Assembly (NCBI RefSeq): GCF_023898315.1
Contig: NC_064616.1
Location: forward strand, 539,391,602 to 539,455,601
Reading direction: 5' to 3'
DNA from: Schistocerca nitens
Lineage: Eukaryota > Arthropoda > Insecta > Orthoptera > Acrididae
DNA: 64,000 nucleotides
Below the pieces are notes generated by a model. It was not told where the DNA came from. It ran no database searches and saw nothing but the letters and a program-made list of their open reading frames with translations. A program made the position numbers and the translations under genes. Shown here one piece after another: positions 42,158 through 53,139 of the stretch. Each line of letters opens with the position of its first letter. Positions within the stretch are counted from its first letter, which is position 1.

Positions 42158-42862
42158 TTACATCGGGGAGCTCGTCTGGTCCCAGGTGAGTGCGGCGCTA
42201 CACAGCAAAGACACGCTACATGTAATCATGCAATTCATCACGGACTCTGTGACGGCCGCGTTCATGGACAAACTGCAAGAGTCTGTCGGGCGCAACAGCA
42301 GCGAAATCCAGTCTCTTAAACAGTCCCTGGCCGCACAAGAGAAAAAAGCCGCCGACCTAGAAGCTAAACTGTCTGCGGCCACCGATAAAAATGGGCAGTA
42401 TCAGCGAAGGAACAGGTAGCGTTTGCTCGGGGTTTTGTAAACGATCGTGGAAACACCGACGACCTGGCCATTAGCCTCGTGCGTGAAAAACTTGGCGTGC
42501 AGATCGACGTGGCCGATATTGACAGAAGCCACCGTGTTGATCGCAGGATACCAGGTGCCATGAAACCCAGGCCCATAATAATTAAATTTGTGTCATACCG
42601 GAAAAGAGCTGAAGTGTTTGCTCAGAAAAGAAAACTCGCCAAGAGTGGGGTTACCCTGAGGGAAGATCTGACGCGCGAAAGACTAAAAGTTTTGAACACT
42701 GCGATTACACAGTTCGGCCTTCAAAATGTATGGACCCAGGATGGCAGGATCGCAGTCAAGACGGAAGGAGGAAGGAAAAACGGTGACGAACATGTCCGAA
42801 CTGAAAGACTGAGCGAAATCTCGCGAGACACAAAGTCTCATATTGTACTCTGTCTAATATAA
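42158..42862 (+). pseudogene. CR1/L2-like LINE: ORF1
   Basis: RNA-binding chaperone-type ORF1. A coiled coil (SLKQSLAAQEKKAADLEAK) precedes a frameshift at about 42,417; then SLVREKLGVQIDVADIDRSH, RPIIIKFVSYRKRAEVF, GVTLREDLTRERLKVL and NVWTQDGRIAVKTEGG, an RRM-plus-C-terminal domain like L1 ORF1p. Confidence 0.85.
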
Positions 42863-43187
42863 GTTAATTTTTATTGTTTCTATCATTTTTTTACGTAAAT
42901 ATTGCTTCGTTATTTCTATAAGTACCATAAGTGCTCTATTTAAGATCAGTCAATTGTTTCACATAAATATTGCTTCCTTATTTGTCTATCATAAGTGCTC
43001 ATGTAAATTCATATTGTCAGTCAAACGTGAATTAAAATTCTCAGTTAACAGGAATCTCCTTAAAACCGCCTTTCTATATCTGTTATTTTCATCCTCGTCA
43101 CTACCACTACTACTACTATTATCTTTTTCGTAACCACAACTGCCACTTTCCATCTTTCTTTTCGCTCCCTTCTCTGATACCTCCATT

Positions 43188-44320
43188 TTGTCTTTCACCT
43201 TAAGCCCACAGACGTTTGAGTCAGTCACGACCTTGGACACACCTGTAAATATGTCTTCCCCTGCGAAATCCAGCTTTTGTCCCTCTTCTGGCCAGCAGGT
43301 AAATGGAGCGCGCTCGGTCCTACAGGCGGCCACAGTGGGACGGACCGGTTCCGGCGGCGGGCTCTTTGTGGCCCACGCCAACGCTCAGTCGCTAACGGCT
43401 CACTTCGACGAGTTCTGTGACCTGTTCTGCCAATCGCTGTTCCATATTATCCTCGTCTCTGAAACTTGGATGAAACCAGACACTTCTTCCGACGCTATCC
43501 GGATCACTGGTTACTCTCTCTTAAGGGCAGATCGTGAAACACGACGCGGGGGGGGGGTGCCTATGTTCGCTCTGATCTGAGACCTACTATACTATGCACA
43601 TCGGATGCAAATGGTGAAGGAGAAGCAGAGTTCTTGTTTTTCGAAATAAATACATCAAATCAGAATCTGCTAATTTGAGTAATCTATAAACCTCCAAACG
43701 TCAGTGCTATGTCCTCCTTTCAGTCTGCCCTGTCCTCGCTCGTGACACTGTATGAACACATAATCATTATGGGCGACACAAACATCGACTTACAGTTAAA
43801 ATCTCCCTCTGCAGAGAAACTAAGGAGAATGTTCCGCCGGCCGCAGTGGTCTAGCGGTTCTAGGCGCTCAGTCAGGAACCGCGCGACTGCTACGGTCGCA
43901 GGTTCGAATCTTGCCTCGGGCATGGATGTGTGTGATGTCCTTAGGTTAGTTAGGTTTAAGTAGTTCTAAGTTGTAGGGGACTTATGACCACAGATGTTGA
44001 GTCCCATAGTGCTCAGAGCCATTTTTTTGAGAATGTTCCACTCCAATGATATGAGTTTAACACCACTGGACCCAACTCATCACACGCCACACAGCCATAC
44101 ACTCATAGATATAATAGCAACAAAGCAACCAGATAAAATAATTCGCGCCAATCAGACATCCGCTCCGGGACTCTCTGCTCATGACGTGATATTCTTAAAT
44201 TATGCAGTGCATACGACCAAAGAAAAACCTCACCTGGTAACCTACAGAAACCTAAAATATGTTAACAATGATGCTCTTCAAAAGGATTGCTCAGACATCC
44301 CTTAGCATGATATAAGCAAT
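43188..44320 (+). pseudogene. CR1/L2-like LINE: endonuclease, split by a SINE
   Basis: LFVAHANAQSLTAHFDEFCD and ILVSETWMKPDTSSDAI (Glu) open the domain. A run of nine or ten G near 43,548 shifts the frame. IIIMGDTNIDLQL (Asp-Asn) leads to KLRRMF, where the SINE at 43,836-44,028 interrupts; RMFHSND repeats the duplicated target codons and GLSAHDVIF near 44,180 is the end motif. Confidence 0.88.
43836..44028 (+). mobile_element. tRNA-derived SINE with 11-bp target duplication
   Basis: Same family as 4,305: TGGTCTAGCGGTTCTAGG and GGTTCGAATC promoter boxes, tail CTCAGAGCCATTTTTTT. GAGAATGTTCC at 43,825-43,835 and 44,029-44,039 is a perfect target duplication. Inserted in the endonuclease of the CR1/L2-like LINE. 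Confidence 0.95.
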
Positions 44321-46330
44321 GAATCGACTGTAGACGGAAAAATTCGGGAATTATGTCGCAAAATTATTGCACTGTATGATAAACATGCCCCTCAACGCAC
44401 TGTCAAGGTAAAGAGAGCTCCCGCTCCGTGGCTCACCACTGCATTACGCCAGTTAATGAATAAACGTGATGCTGCACATAGGGCCTTCAAGCGTAACCCA
44501 ACTCCCGAGGCATACGAAGCTTATAGGAAACTCTGAAATAGAACCAAGCAAAGCGTGAGGAATGCCAAAATCAGACATGCCTGCTCTGTCGTATGCGGCA
44601 TATCAAAACCTGCTGCACTGTGGAAAAAGCTGCGCAGTTTCGGTATAGGGAAGCGAAGATCTGACGCTGTTTATCAAGCGTCTGCAGAAGAATTAAATGA
44701 TTTCTTCTCAACAGCTGTAAACTGCCACGCAGCGACAAATTACCAGCCCCAAGATATCAATCTCTCGAGAGACAAGTTTTTCCTAAAACATGTCACTACT
44801 GGCACAGTACACAAGGCAATTATGAGAATCTCTTGCGAGGCATTAGGAAATGATGGAGTGAGCATTGGCATGATTAAGAACGTCGTAGACACTATTACTC
44901 CAGTTATCACAGACATCTTCAACCTATCTCTTGTCAGTAGTACATATCCTACTGAGTGGAAGCAAAGTTTAATTCAACCTATGCCCAAGATGACAACCCT
45001 AAGTCGACAGGTGACTACAGGCCGTTCAGCATACTACTTGCAATATCTAAAGCCCTAGAATTAATCGTCCATGAACAGCTGACGGATTACGTCAAAACTC
45101 ATAACATCCATGACAAATATTAGTCAGGCTTTCGATAGCACCATAGTACAGCAACTACATTAATCAAAGTAACTGATGACATTAAATATGCTATGGACAG
45201 ACGTGAAGCTACCATCCTAACGCTGCTTGACTTTAGCAAGGCTATTGATACAGTTGACTTTAAGATGTTACTAATTAAAATGAAGGAGCTGAATTTCTTA
45301 AACAGCGCAATACACTGGTTCGACAGGTACCTCAAAAACAGAAGTCAACAAGTCATTTGTGGGTCGGAAAAGTCATCATGGAAAAACGTGTGCTCTGGAT
45401 TTCCCCAAGGATCCGTCCTTGTTCCATTACTCTTCTCACTGTGCATTAATGATATTTCTTCAGTGATTCACTCCTGCAACTACCATCTATATGCCGACGA
45501 CATCCAACTGTACATAAGTGCAAACCCCAAGAACATTGCTGACGCAGTAGCCAGTATGAACGCAGATCCTTGCTCTGTTTCTCGATGGGCACAGAACCTA
45601 GGTCTGAAACTAAACCCCAAGAAATCCCAGGTCATACTTATATCTCATCCCAAGTTAATCAGTCGGTACTTTCATGAAACAGTCCCTCAAATACTCCTCA
45701 ATGGTACCCAACTACCATACGAAAAAACAGTAAAAGACCTTGGAATAATCTTGGATGAACACCTAAACTGGGAAGAACAAACAGTCACAGCTTGCTGGAA
45801 ATCGCTCTCCTCCCTACATGCAATTCAAAAATTTAGAAAAATATTTCCAACCCATGTTAACCAAAAATTAGTCCAAACACTAGTCTTGCCTAATCTTTAC
45901 TACTGTGATGTAGTTCAGCACGGCACAAATAGTGAAAAATCGAGATGCCTAGAGCTAGTGATGAATGCTTGCATTAGATAAGTGTGCAATATACAGTTGT
46001 ACGATCATATCAGTCCTTCATACTCCCAGCTAGGTTGGATACGCCCACATAAGGCACGTGATCTCCACACAATGTGCTTACTTCATCGATTTGTTAGCCA
46101 CTGGTGCCCCCAATACTTATCGTCTCACATTAAACACCTATCATCATTCCACAACCGCAATACCAGATTGGATACGTCTAGCATCTTGGCTGTACCTTTA
46201 CATATTACAAAATCTTTCTCCATGTCATACTCCATCTCAGCCATATGACTCTGGAATGCGCTCCCCTGTGATCTGCGTCTTATCCAGAACCACTCAACAT
46301 TCAAGTGGGAACTCAAGACTTACATATTAG
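44321..46330 (+). pseudogene. CR1/L2-like LINE: reverse transcriptase
   Basis: Linker APAPWLTTALRQLMNKRDAA and ACSVVCGISKPAALWKKLR; palm motifs SLIQPMPK (shift follows near 44,990), LTLLDFSKAIDTVDFKML (Asp), GFPQGSVLVPLLFSLCIND and HLYADDIQLYISA (Asp pair), then LGLKLNPKKSQVILIS. The thumb and end extend through a stop at 45,979 to about 46,330. All catalytic residues remain; stops and shifts inactivate it. Confidence 0.9.
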
Positions 46331-46838
46331 GGACGGTGTAGCCACCATTGTTGTGCCCCTCTCATCTCTTTCTTTCTCCTCTCCATCATAGCTTCGAATT
46401 TTACCATTCTATTTCTCTTCCTCTACCCTACTACCTCTTCTATATCCCTTTCACCACATTCTATCATCTTATGTCTCTGCTTGATGAGAATAACTCACAA
46501 GCTGCAAGAATATATAATGAGAAAATTCCCAACTAGCAATAGGACTATCATTCATAAAAGAAAAATATGTTTACTTTCACATACATAGTCATTACTATTA
46601 TTGTTATTATTATTATTGACTGTTACAATTATTTTTTGATTGTATTAATTATCATTGTACTACTTTTATAATCGCTATTTCTTTAACATTAATACTGTAT
46701 AACATGTTATATGTCCTTAATGTTCTGTAGAAACTGAAATTTGTTGAATCTGAGTATGCCTGGTTAGCTGTAAGAGAGGGCCTGAAAGCCCTAATCTTGC
46801 CAGGTAAAATAAATGCATAAATAAATAAAATAAAATCT

Positions 46839-47535
46839 TTTAGTCCATATGATTAAATGGAATCTGGGAAAAATTATGAAGAAACACAATTAGCAACAAA
46901 AGAAAAATTTTAGAATTAATTAAGAGATTGTAATGTAATGGATGAAGATTATGAACATGAAATATGAGTTTGGGGAAAATTCAGTATAAAAATTTTTGTT
47001 GAAAACATTATTTGTTTCTTAAAGCTGATGTATTGTTGTTAGCTGATATATTTAAAAAATCAGATAAACGTGTATAAAAACATATAATCGAGATCCTTAT
47101 TGCTATTCTCCAGCACCAGGTTTATCTTCGGATGCAATGTTACAAATTACTGAACAATATCTCGAATTATTATATGGTTACGATATGCTTTTACTGGTTG
47201 GTAGAGGAAAAAGAGGAAGAATTTCAGAACGTTCTAAAAGATATGTAATAGCAAATAATAAATATTTAAAAGATTTTAATAATAAGGAAATATCAAATTA
47301 TATAACATATCTAGGTGCAAATAACTTATATGGTTTGTTATGAACCAATATTTACCATGAGGTGGATTTCAATAAGATGACCCAAATAATGTATTTAAAG
47401 TGAAAGACATGAAATATATACAATTAAAGTAGACGAAAAACAAAAGTTATCATGATAATAAAAGATATGTAATGGAAAATATAATAGACACATCACCATA
47501 TGGCCATTATAAATCATTAAAAATGTAATAAAAAT
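46839..47535 (+). pseudogene. PolB: Polinton polymerase copy D, 3' part
   Basis: After the LINE the gene continues: NYEETQLATKEKF, DEDYEHE, KADVLLLADIFKKSD, then PAPGLSSDAMLQITEQYLEL, RISERSKRYVIANNKYLKD and ITYLGANNLYGLL, where Gly stands for the usual Asp before the Ala-Asn-Asn of motif A. The rest of the palm, including motif C, is missing; the end NKRYVMENIIDTSPYGHYK follows directly. Largest readable frame 47,137-47,343. Confidence 0.87.
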
Positions 47536-47559
47536 TTTATATGTAAAATTTATAAAGTA

Positions 47560-47720
47560 AATAAAGGCATCAGCCACAGTTACTGTTATATCAAAATCAT
47601 CAATATTTAAATTTCTATATTTATTTTTAGCAACAACAATAATCCTTTTAAGCATGAAATGATATTAAAAATTAAACATATTTTGATCACCACCTGTTAT
47701 AAAAGTAAGTTCCATTATTT
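47560..47720 (-). pseudogene. Polinton DDFDITV gene, second copy
   Basis: Minus strand reads GGDQNMFNF, a stop, MLKRIIVVAKNKYRNLNID and DDFDITVTVADAFIY. It matches the orphan fragment at 10,370-10,780, which continues further. Family unknown. Confidence 0.5.
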
Positions 47721-47724
47721 GTTT

Positions 47725-48020
47725 GACATGTACTTAATGTTTAAGATCACTTCACGTATTTAAGTATGAAGTTAAACCTGTTTTTGAGAAATAATCTGAA
47801 AAAGCTTTCTGTACTTCTTTTTTGGTAAAATAATTAACGATTTAGAATGCTTGTGTATTCAGGTTTTGACACATATTCTTTTTCTAAGTAGTGTTTGTTA
47901 ACTCCATATTTGCATCAAGTGGATCATTTAATTAGCAAGTCTTCTATTTTTAAAACAAATATAACCATTAGTTATTTTAAAAACAGCATTAAATTCCATT
48001 TGAGATTGTTTAATTGCGAT
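47725..48020 (-). pseudogene. Polinton conserved unknown gene, third copy
   Basis: FNAVFKITNGYICFKNRRLA, then shifted NDPLDANME, YVSKPEYTSILNR and a Lys-rich end. Same gene as 29,590 (plus) and 58,680 (minus). It is followed on the minus strand by the DDFDITV gene rather than the DUF5679-like gene. Confidence 0.6.
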
Positions 48021-48059
48021 AGTTTGTAATAACAAAGACGCTGTACTATTGTACATATA

Positions 48060-48890
48060 AGTACATTTTTTTCTGATTTTTCAATAAACTAGTGTACTTG
48101 ATGTTCTGATTTCATTTATTTTTGTTTCATGCTATTGTGTTAAGAAAACTGTAAACCAGTTTCAATGTGAATATTAATGTTTATGTCAAATGCCAAGCAA
48201 AATTGTAATAGAATTGAAATATAACAATTGTTGTAACTGTTGTAAGATGTTTAAAATTGTAACTGTGCATCTGGTCCATATGTAGGCAATGTGTTAGGAT
48301 ATGTAGAATGCATAATGTCAGGTGAATACCCTGTCTGTAAGGGAGCAGTAAAAGGTGGATGGCAGGCGAGCACGGGAAAATGCGCACGGGCACTGCATGG
48401 CACAATGGGCTCAGCAGTAGTAGTTGGAGTTTGGCATTGGTTTGAGCAACACCTTATGGAGCGAGGAGGCTCTCCTGGAAGACATAGTTTCACTGAGTCA
48501 CGGGTATGCTGTTCCAACGCCCTCACAGCAAGGCAAAAGTCCATAGGCACTAAATGGAAGAGCGTTGCAACGCTAAGAAGAATGACAGTGCCGATATGTC
48601 AAGAGCCATAGCTGTGGTTGTATGTGTGCTCTGTGCCTCGCCATCTCACCGCTTGCCAACCGCCGCATCGATAAAAGCAGGTTGAAACTTTTAGTACTGT
48701 ATTCGTATGGACCATAGAGTGAACTGTTCAATAATAACCTAAATTTTACCAGACCTTTCACCTTATTTAATTATCCTCACAACTAACCTAGACAGGGTTC
48801 TTTCCAAATGTTCTGCAATCCGAGTGTCCTGAGATGAAAAACTAAATGTTGTGTTAATAATAATTGCTTGCAGACCTAGTTATGTTAGAA
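48060..48890 (+). repeat. GC-richer insert, possible solo LTR
   Basis: An island of ordinary base composition inside Polinton DNA, between the conserved unknown gene and an integrase start. A TG-start (TGTTAAGAAAACTGTA, 48,137) and an ATAAAAGCAGGTTG element near 48,670 fit an LTR with promoter, but no target duplication or second LTR was found. Frames inside it have no known motif. Confidence 0.35.
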
Positions 48891-48894
48891 TGGT

Positions 48895-49352
48895 GTTAAT
48901 GAACTGGTAAATGAATAACGAAGGTCTAACAAAGTTGAAAGATAACTTTAATATTGATATAGTAACGAAGTTAAATTATTTCAAGACAGATATAGATGAT
49001 TTGTGGGAAGCTAATCTAGTTGAAATCGATTGTGATAAATTAAAAGGAATTTGAAAAAGAAACAAAGGTTATAAATAGTTATTAACAATAATTGATGTTT
49101 TTCAAAATAATCGTCTGCTGTTCATATTTAAGTTAAAAAAAGATAAATATATATTGATAGGTACAAAAACCTTTTCATAGTTAGAAAGCCAAAAAATTTG
49201 CAAACAAATACTGGTAAGGAATTCTAAAACAAAAAATTTAAAGAATTAATGAAGAAATATAACAATAATCATTATTCAACTTTTACACAGTTAAAAACAT
49301 CTGCTGTTGAAGGATTTAACAGAACACTTAGAGAAAAATGTGGATAAAATTT
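48895..49352 (+). pseudogene. Polinton integrase, N-terminal and core part, copy 4
   Basis: FKTDIDDLWEANLVEIDCDK has Asn in place of the first catalytic Asp; ITIIDVFQNN-like frames follow; NLQTNTGKEF has Asn for the second Asp; SAVEGFNRTLREKC keeps the Glu helix. The chromodomain end is missing and the AT repeats begin directly after LREKCG. Confidence 0.83.
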
Positions 49353-49354
49353 GC

Positions 49355-49495
49355 TTTAAACAATTAGTTTTTATAAGAGTTAGCTTACTATTTCCCTTAC
49401 TATTTAGATTAACAATCAATTAGTTTTTAACCATTAGTTTTCCAGAGAATTTCTATATTATTTAGTTTAATAATCGATTAGTTTTTAAACAAGTA
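49355..49495. repeat. AT-rich short repeat block
   Basis: TTTAAACAATTAGTTTTTAT, TTAACAATCAATTAGTTTTT and TTTAATAATCGATTAGTTTT in the same orientation as at 16,990. Confidence 0.75.
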
Positions 49496-49690
49496 TCAGG
49501 TATTTCCATCAATTTTTGAATTAGAGGACCTTTTGATTTAATTATTTCATATTTTACTTTCATTCTTACATCTTTTCCAATAACAGTTTCATCTTTTATT
49601 CTATTTATATCATCATATATTTTAATTACTTCATTGTTAATTTTATTCAATGTTTGAACTTATTGTATACAAAAATATCTTCGTGTTTTA
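49462..49690 (-). pseudogene. Polinton lysine-rich coiled-coil gene, best copy
   Basis: A 62-codon open frame, MNKINNEVIKIYDDINR, IKDETVIGKDVRMKVKYEI, IKSKGPLIQKLMEIPD, strongly charged with heptad-like spacing. The four copies all lie between integrase and polymerase. Could be an accessory replication or terminal protein, but nothing in the sequence shows this. It overlaps the edge of the AT repeats. Confidence 0.6.
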
Positions 49691-49922
49691 TTTGATCTTT
49701 GTAAAACGTTCTATTCACATAAAAAATATAAAAAGTATATATAAGATACTTTTTTAAATTTTATAACGTAATTTTTTAAATTTTCTATAGAAATAATTTT
49801 ATGTAGTTGAAAAATTATTAATTTTGTATTGAAATAACTTTAATAGAAATAATTCTTTTAGTTTTTAATAGATAAAATTTTTAATTTTGATACATAAAAA
49901 TTTTATTATATTTTTAATAGCT
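49691..49922. repeat. AT-rich degenerate tandem tract
   Basis: Repeats of TTTAATAGAAATAATTCTTT-like and AATTTTGTATTGAAATAA-like sequence beside the polymerase 3' end; parallel to 21,265-21,500. Confidence 0.6.
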
Positions 49923-49924
49923 TC

Positions 49925-51990
49925 TAATTATCATATGGTAATGTATCTGTTTATGTTCCAATACATATCGTTTATTAGCGTGAGGACATTTTTGTTTATT
50001 TGAAGTACATATATTTGATGTTTTTTTATTTTTTAATAAATTAGTATTTCTTATTGTACTATATTATTGAAGAAACACTCTTTATAATGTCCGAAAATTT
50101 ATATATAGTTTTTTAACAACACATTTCCTAATTCCTCCAGATTATTTCAATATTGACAAAAACTTTATAAGTATACATTTTTTCTTTTAAATCACTAAAT
50201 TCTTCAGTTTCCACTATATTTATCTTTCATTTCACTAACCACTTATGTTATCTTGTGGTATAATATTTATATTAGCTGTTGGATAATCACCTGTGTCACA
50301 ATAATCAATCATTAATTTTATATCTTCATTAAAATCTTTCATTTTAATATTAAATATAACTATCTTTACTTGTTATATAGTCAATATTTTTCTCCATATT
50401 TGGTTTCAGAAGCCTATAGTGAAATTCATACATTAATTCTTCAGATATATCAAGTATATTTAATCCATCATAAATAGGTTTATCAAATCTGATTTTAGTT
50501 TAAATGTACTTCAACATTTAAAGTTAGGTTTAGCTACAAGTTTATCACAGTCTTTACTATTTGAAAATAAATTAATATCTTGTAGGTTTCTTATATTCCC
50601 TATTATTTTCGAAAATACAGGGTTATTAATTAATTTACAGAAATCTATTTCAAAATAATTACTAGCTTTAGTTCTTAACTGTGTGTTTAAATCTATATAT
50701 TTCTTTAACGAATTAGTTTGCTTAATTTTTAAAATATTATATATTTTTGTAAGTTGCATTCCTAAAGATAAATATTGTTTTAGATTTCTATTATGTATTA
50801 CACAATTGTTACTTATCGAAAGTAGTTATTAATGTACTTTCGTTTGTACATGAAACAAATTTTTTTCAGGATTTTGTGGCAAATCTTTATGCAGATTATT
50901 TAATTTTTTGGGTTATCTAAAACTCCATCAAATATATAACCATTTTCACAATTGTTTGAAATTTCCCTTATTTTTTTACATATAAAATTAATTTGTTCAA
51001 CCCATTGAAATCCATCATATGGTAACTAATGGTTCATAGCATAAGTTATTTGCATCCAGATATGTTAGATAATTTGATATTTTTTATTGATAAAACCACT
51101 TAAATATTTATTGTTTGCTTTTACATATGTATTTACAACATTGTGGAATTCCTCCTCTTATTCCTTTTTCGATCATTAGAAGTATTTCATAATCATATAA
51201 TATTTCAATTTTTGTTTGGTAAATTTTAACATTGCATCCCAAGATAAACCTGGTGCTGTATAATATCAAGAAGGATCTAGATTATAATTTTGATATATGT
51301 TTTTCTTAAATTTTCCAATACATCAGCTAACAATGATACATGAGGTTTAGACAAAAATCATGATATTCACAAGATTATTTTTTAAATTTTACCCAACTTA
51401 TTTTGCATGTTTATGATCTTCATCAGTTACGTTACTATCATGTAATTTATTGTAAAATTATTCTTTTTTGGTTATTGTGTTTCTTCATATTTTTTCCAAT
51501 TATCCATTTAATCATAGGGACCAAAACTGTTTCTAATTACTAAGTTAAATAATTGTGGAAAGAAATACTTCATCAATATTATAATAAGGTTACTTTACCC
51601 AAAAATTATATCCTACTTGAGCTGTATAATTTTCTACGATATTTGTATGATTTTCATCTTTTCAGGTATATAATTTATAACAACATTTGTATTATTTTCA
51701 ATACTTCTTGTATATAATTTCTAAAAATATTTGTATAATTTTGCACTTACCTCACAGTTATAGTTTCTAGCAATAATTAAACTGTTTCTAATAAATGTAA
51801 TTAAATCACCTTTAGATAAATTTCAAAATCCTCATAAATTATATACTTTACAAAATTTACAAATACTAGCAATGGTGATTTATTTTAGTTGTGCAGATGT
51901 GTATCTTCCATTTTGTTCTTTCATTTATTACCAAAAACTCATTAGATTTGTATTTAATATTTTTTAACAAAATTATAACTATTTCATAGA
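49925..51990 (-). pseudogene. PolB: Polinton family-B DNA polymerase, copy C
   Basis: From 51,990 downward: SAP-like ASICKFCKVYN, NxT repeats (51,590-51,790), a deletion, DSNVTDEDHKHAK, YYTAPGLSWDAMLKFTKQ, VKANNKYLSG, YDGFQWVEQINFIC, then the open frame 50,511-50,759 with DLNTQLRTKASNYFEIDF, FSKIIGNIRNLQDINLFS and KLVAKPNFKC, and finally NINRYITI near 49,950. The N-terminal exonuclease and part of the palm are missing. Order and orientation relative to the coiled-coil gene match copies A and B. Confidence 0.87.
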
Positions 51991-52019
51991 TTGATAAGGA
52001 ATATTATGCAATAAATAAT

Positions 52020-52215
52020 TAAACCAAAAGGAGAATTAGTTTCTTAATCATTTTAACAATCTCTTTGTTTTTAAAGAGTTAGTTTTTTAAAATTTAGTTT
52101 CTTATTTTGTTTAACAATCAACAATTTAACTACTTAGTTCATCAATGAAATTGTTAAACATTTATTTCAACAATCTCTTTAATTTTAAAGTAGTAGCTTT
52201 AATTATTAATTTTTA
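52020..52215. repeat. AT-rich short repeat block
   Basis: TTTTAACAATCTCTTTGTTT, TTGTTTAACAATCAACAATT and TTAGTTTCTTATTT repeats between the polymerase N-terminus and the zinc-cluster gene. Confidence 0.72.
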
Positions 52216-52254
52216 ATCAAAAAAGATTATTATTTAATAAATAATACGTCATAA

Positions 52255-52690
52255 AGTTAAATCTTTCTTGTTCCTAATATTTTCTAAATCACACCTCTTA
52301 CATTATTTATTATTTTTAGCTTTATGTGAAGAATTTGAGTAAAAACAATTTTATTCTTTAATCTCTTGGCAACTTCTACATTTCTTTGTAGATGTAGATG
52401 TGTCTCCAGTTACAACTTCATCATTATTCATTTTTAATCATACTTTTAAATGTTCTTGAATTGGACCTCATTGTAGCTGTACCTTAAAATAATATTTAGT
52501 AAGTCTTTTTCCACATTCACAAGGAATTCGATTTACATGATATTTATTTATACATGTTTTACATATAGTTCTATAAGCATTTTTAGTATATTTTGTATAG
52601 TAAAATTATCAAATGATTTCTCTGTATTACGATATCTACAAAATTTAAATTTAACAGAAAATTCTTGTTAACTTGCTCCATTTATTTGTA
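52255..52690 (-). pseudogene. Polinton zinc-cluster gene, minus copy
   Basis: Clearest overall copy. From ATG near 52,684: MEQVNKNFLLNLNF-type start, YRNTEKSFDNFTIQN, TICKTCINKYHVNRIPCECG and KRLTKYYFKVQL, then after a shift TSTSTKKCRSCQEIKE, NKXCKRCDLENIRNKKDLTL (X is a stop). Three Cys-x2-Cys or Cys-x-Cys pairs make zinc binding likely in the ancestor. Downstream of the RING gene by about 50 bases, the same pairing as at 35,695/36,109. Confidence 0.68.
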
Positions 52691-52739
52691 AAATAATTTT
52701 CAGATTTGTGAAAAGTAAATTATTATAATTTTTACAATA

Positions 52740-53035
52740 GTACATTAGAATTGACGAGAAGCATAATATGCTGTTTCGGCATAATATGCTGCTTCATCTT
52801 GAGCATCAAAAATAGCATAAATATCATTATTTCATTTTTTCTGGTTCTTTATTTTTAATAGTAGTTCTACAAAGGAGACAGTTTTGTTCTTCCTTTAGCC
52901 ATTCATCAATAAATGTTTTATGAAAAACGTGATTGCAATTTGTTTTAAGAAATTGATTACTATTTTTATTACTTAATGAAACAGGACCATCACTAACGTT
53001 CCCTGATTGCTCAGTTACTTTATATGATTATTTTA
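52740..53035 (-). pseudogene. Polinton RING-finger gene, minus copy
   Basis: Reads VTEQSGNVSDGPVSLSNKN, NQFLKTNCNHVFHKTFIDEW, LKEEQNCLLCRTTIKNKEPE. Core of a RING-H2 domain with C-N-H-V-F-H and C-x2-C kept; the leading Cys has become Ser (PVSL). A frame change follows into an Ala/Tyr-rich tail. Suggests the element encoded a ubiquitin-ligase-type protein. No stop lies within the core itself. Confidence 0.78.
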
Positions 53036-53139
53036 CCTTAGTTTGTTGTCCATATGTAAGAAATAATTTAGATTTATAAAAAAATAAAAATATATCATTT
53101 ACCTATAAGTACAAAATTACTTTTTTTAAAAAGATAGCC

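Larger units (their letters stand above)
42158..46838 (+). mobile_element. CR1/L2-like LINE inserted in polymerase gene
   Basis: A non-LTR retrotransposon from TCGGGGAGCTCGTCTGG to a simple tail GCATAAATAAATAAAATAAA. ORF1, endonuclease and RT are present, each frame-broken. It splits one polymerase gene and is itself split by a SINE, giving a three-layer nest. Clade is inferred from RT and the tail. Confidence 0.85.

Noticed and set aside
48251-48611. Overlapping 99- and 106-codon frames on opposite strands
   Set aside because: No motif, no second copy in the window, and equal quality on both strands; treated as non-coding.
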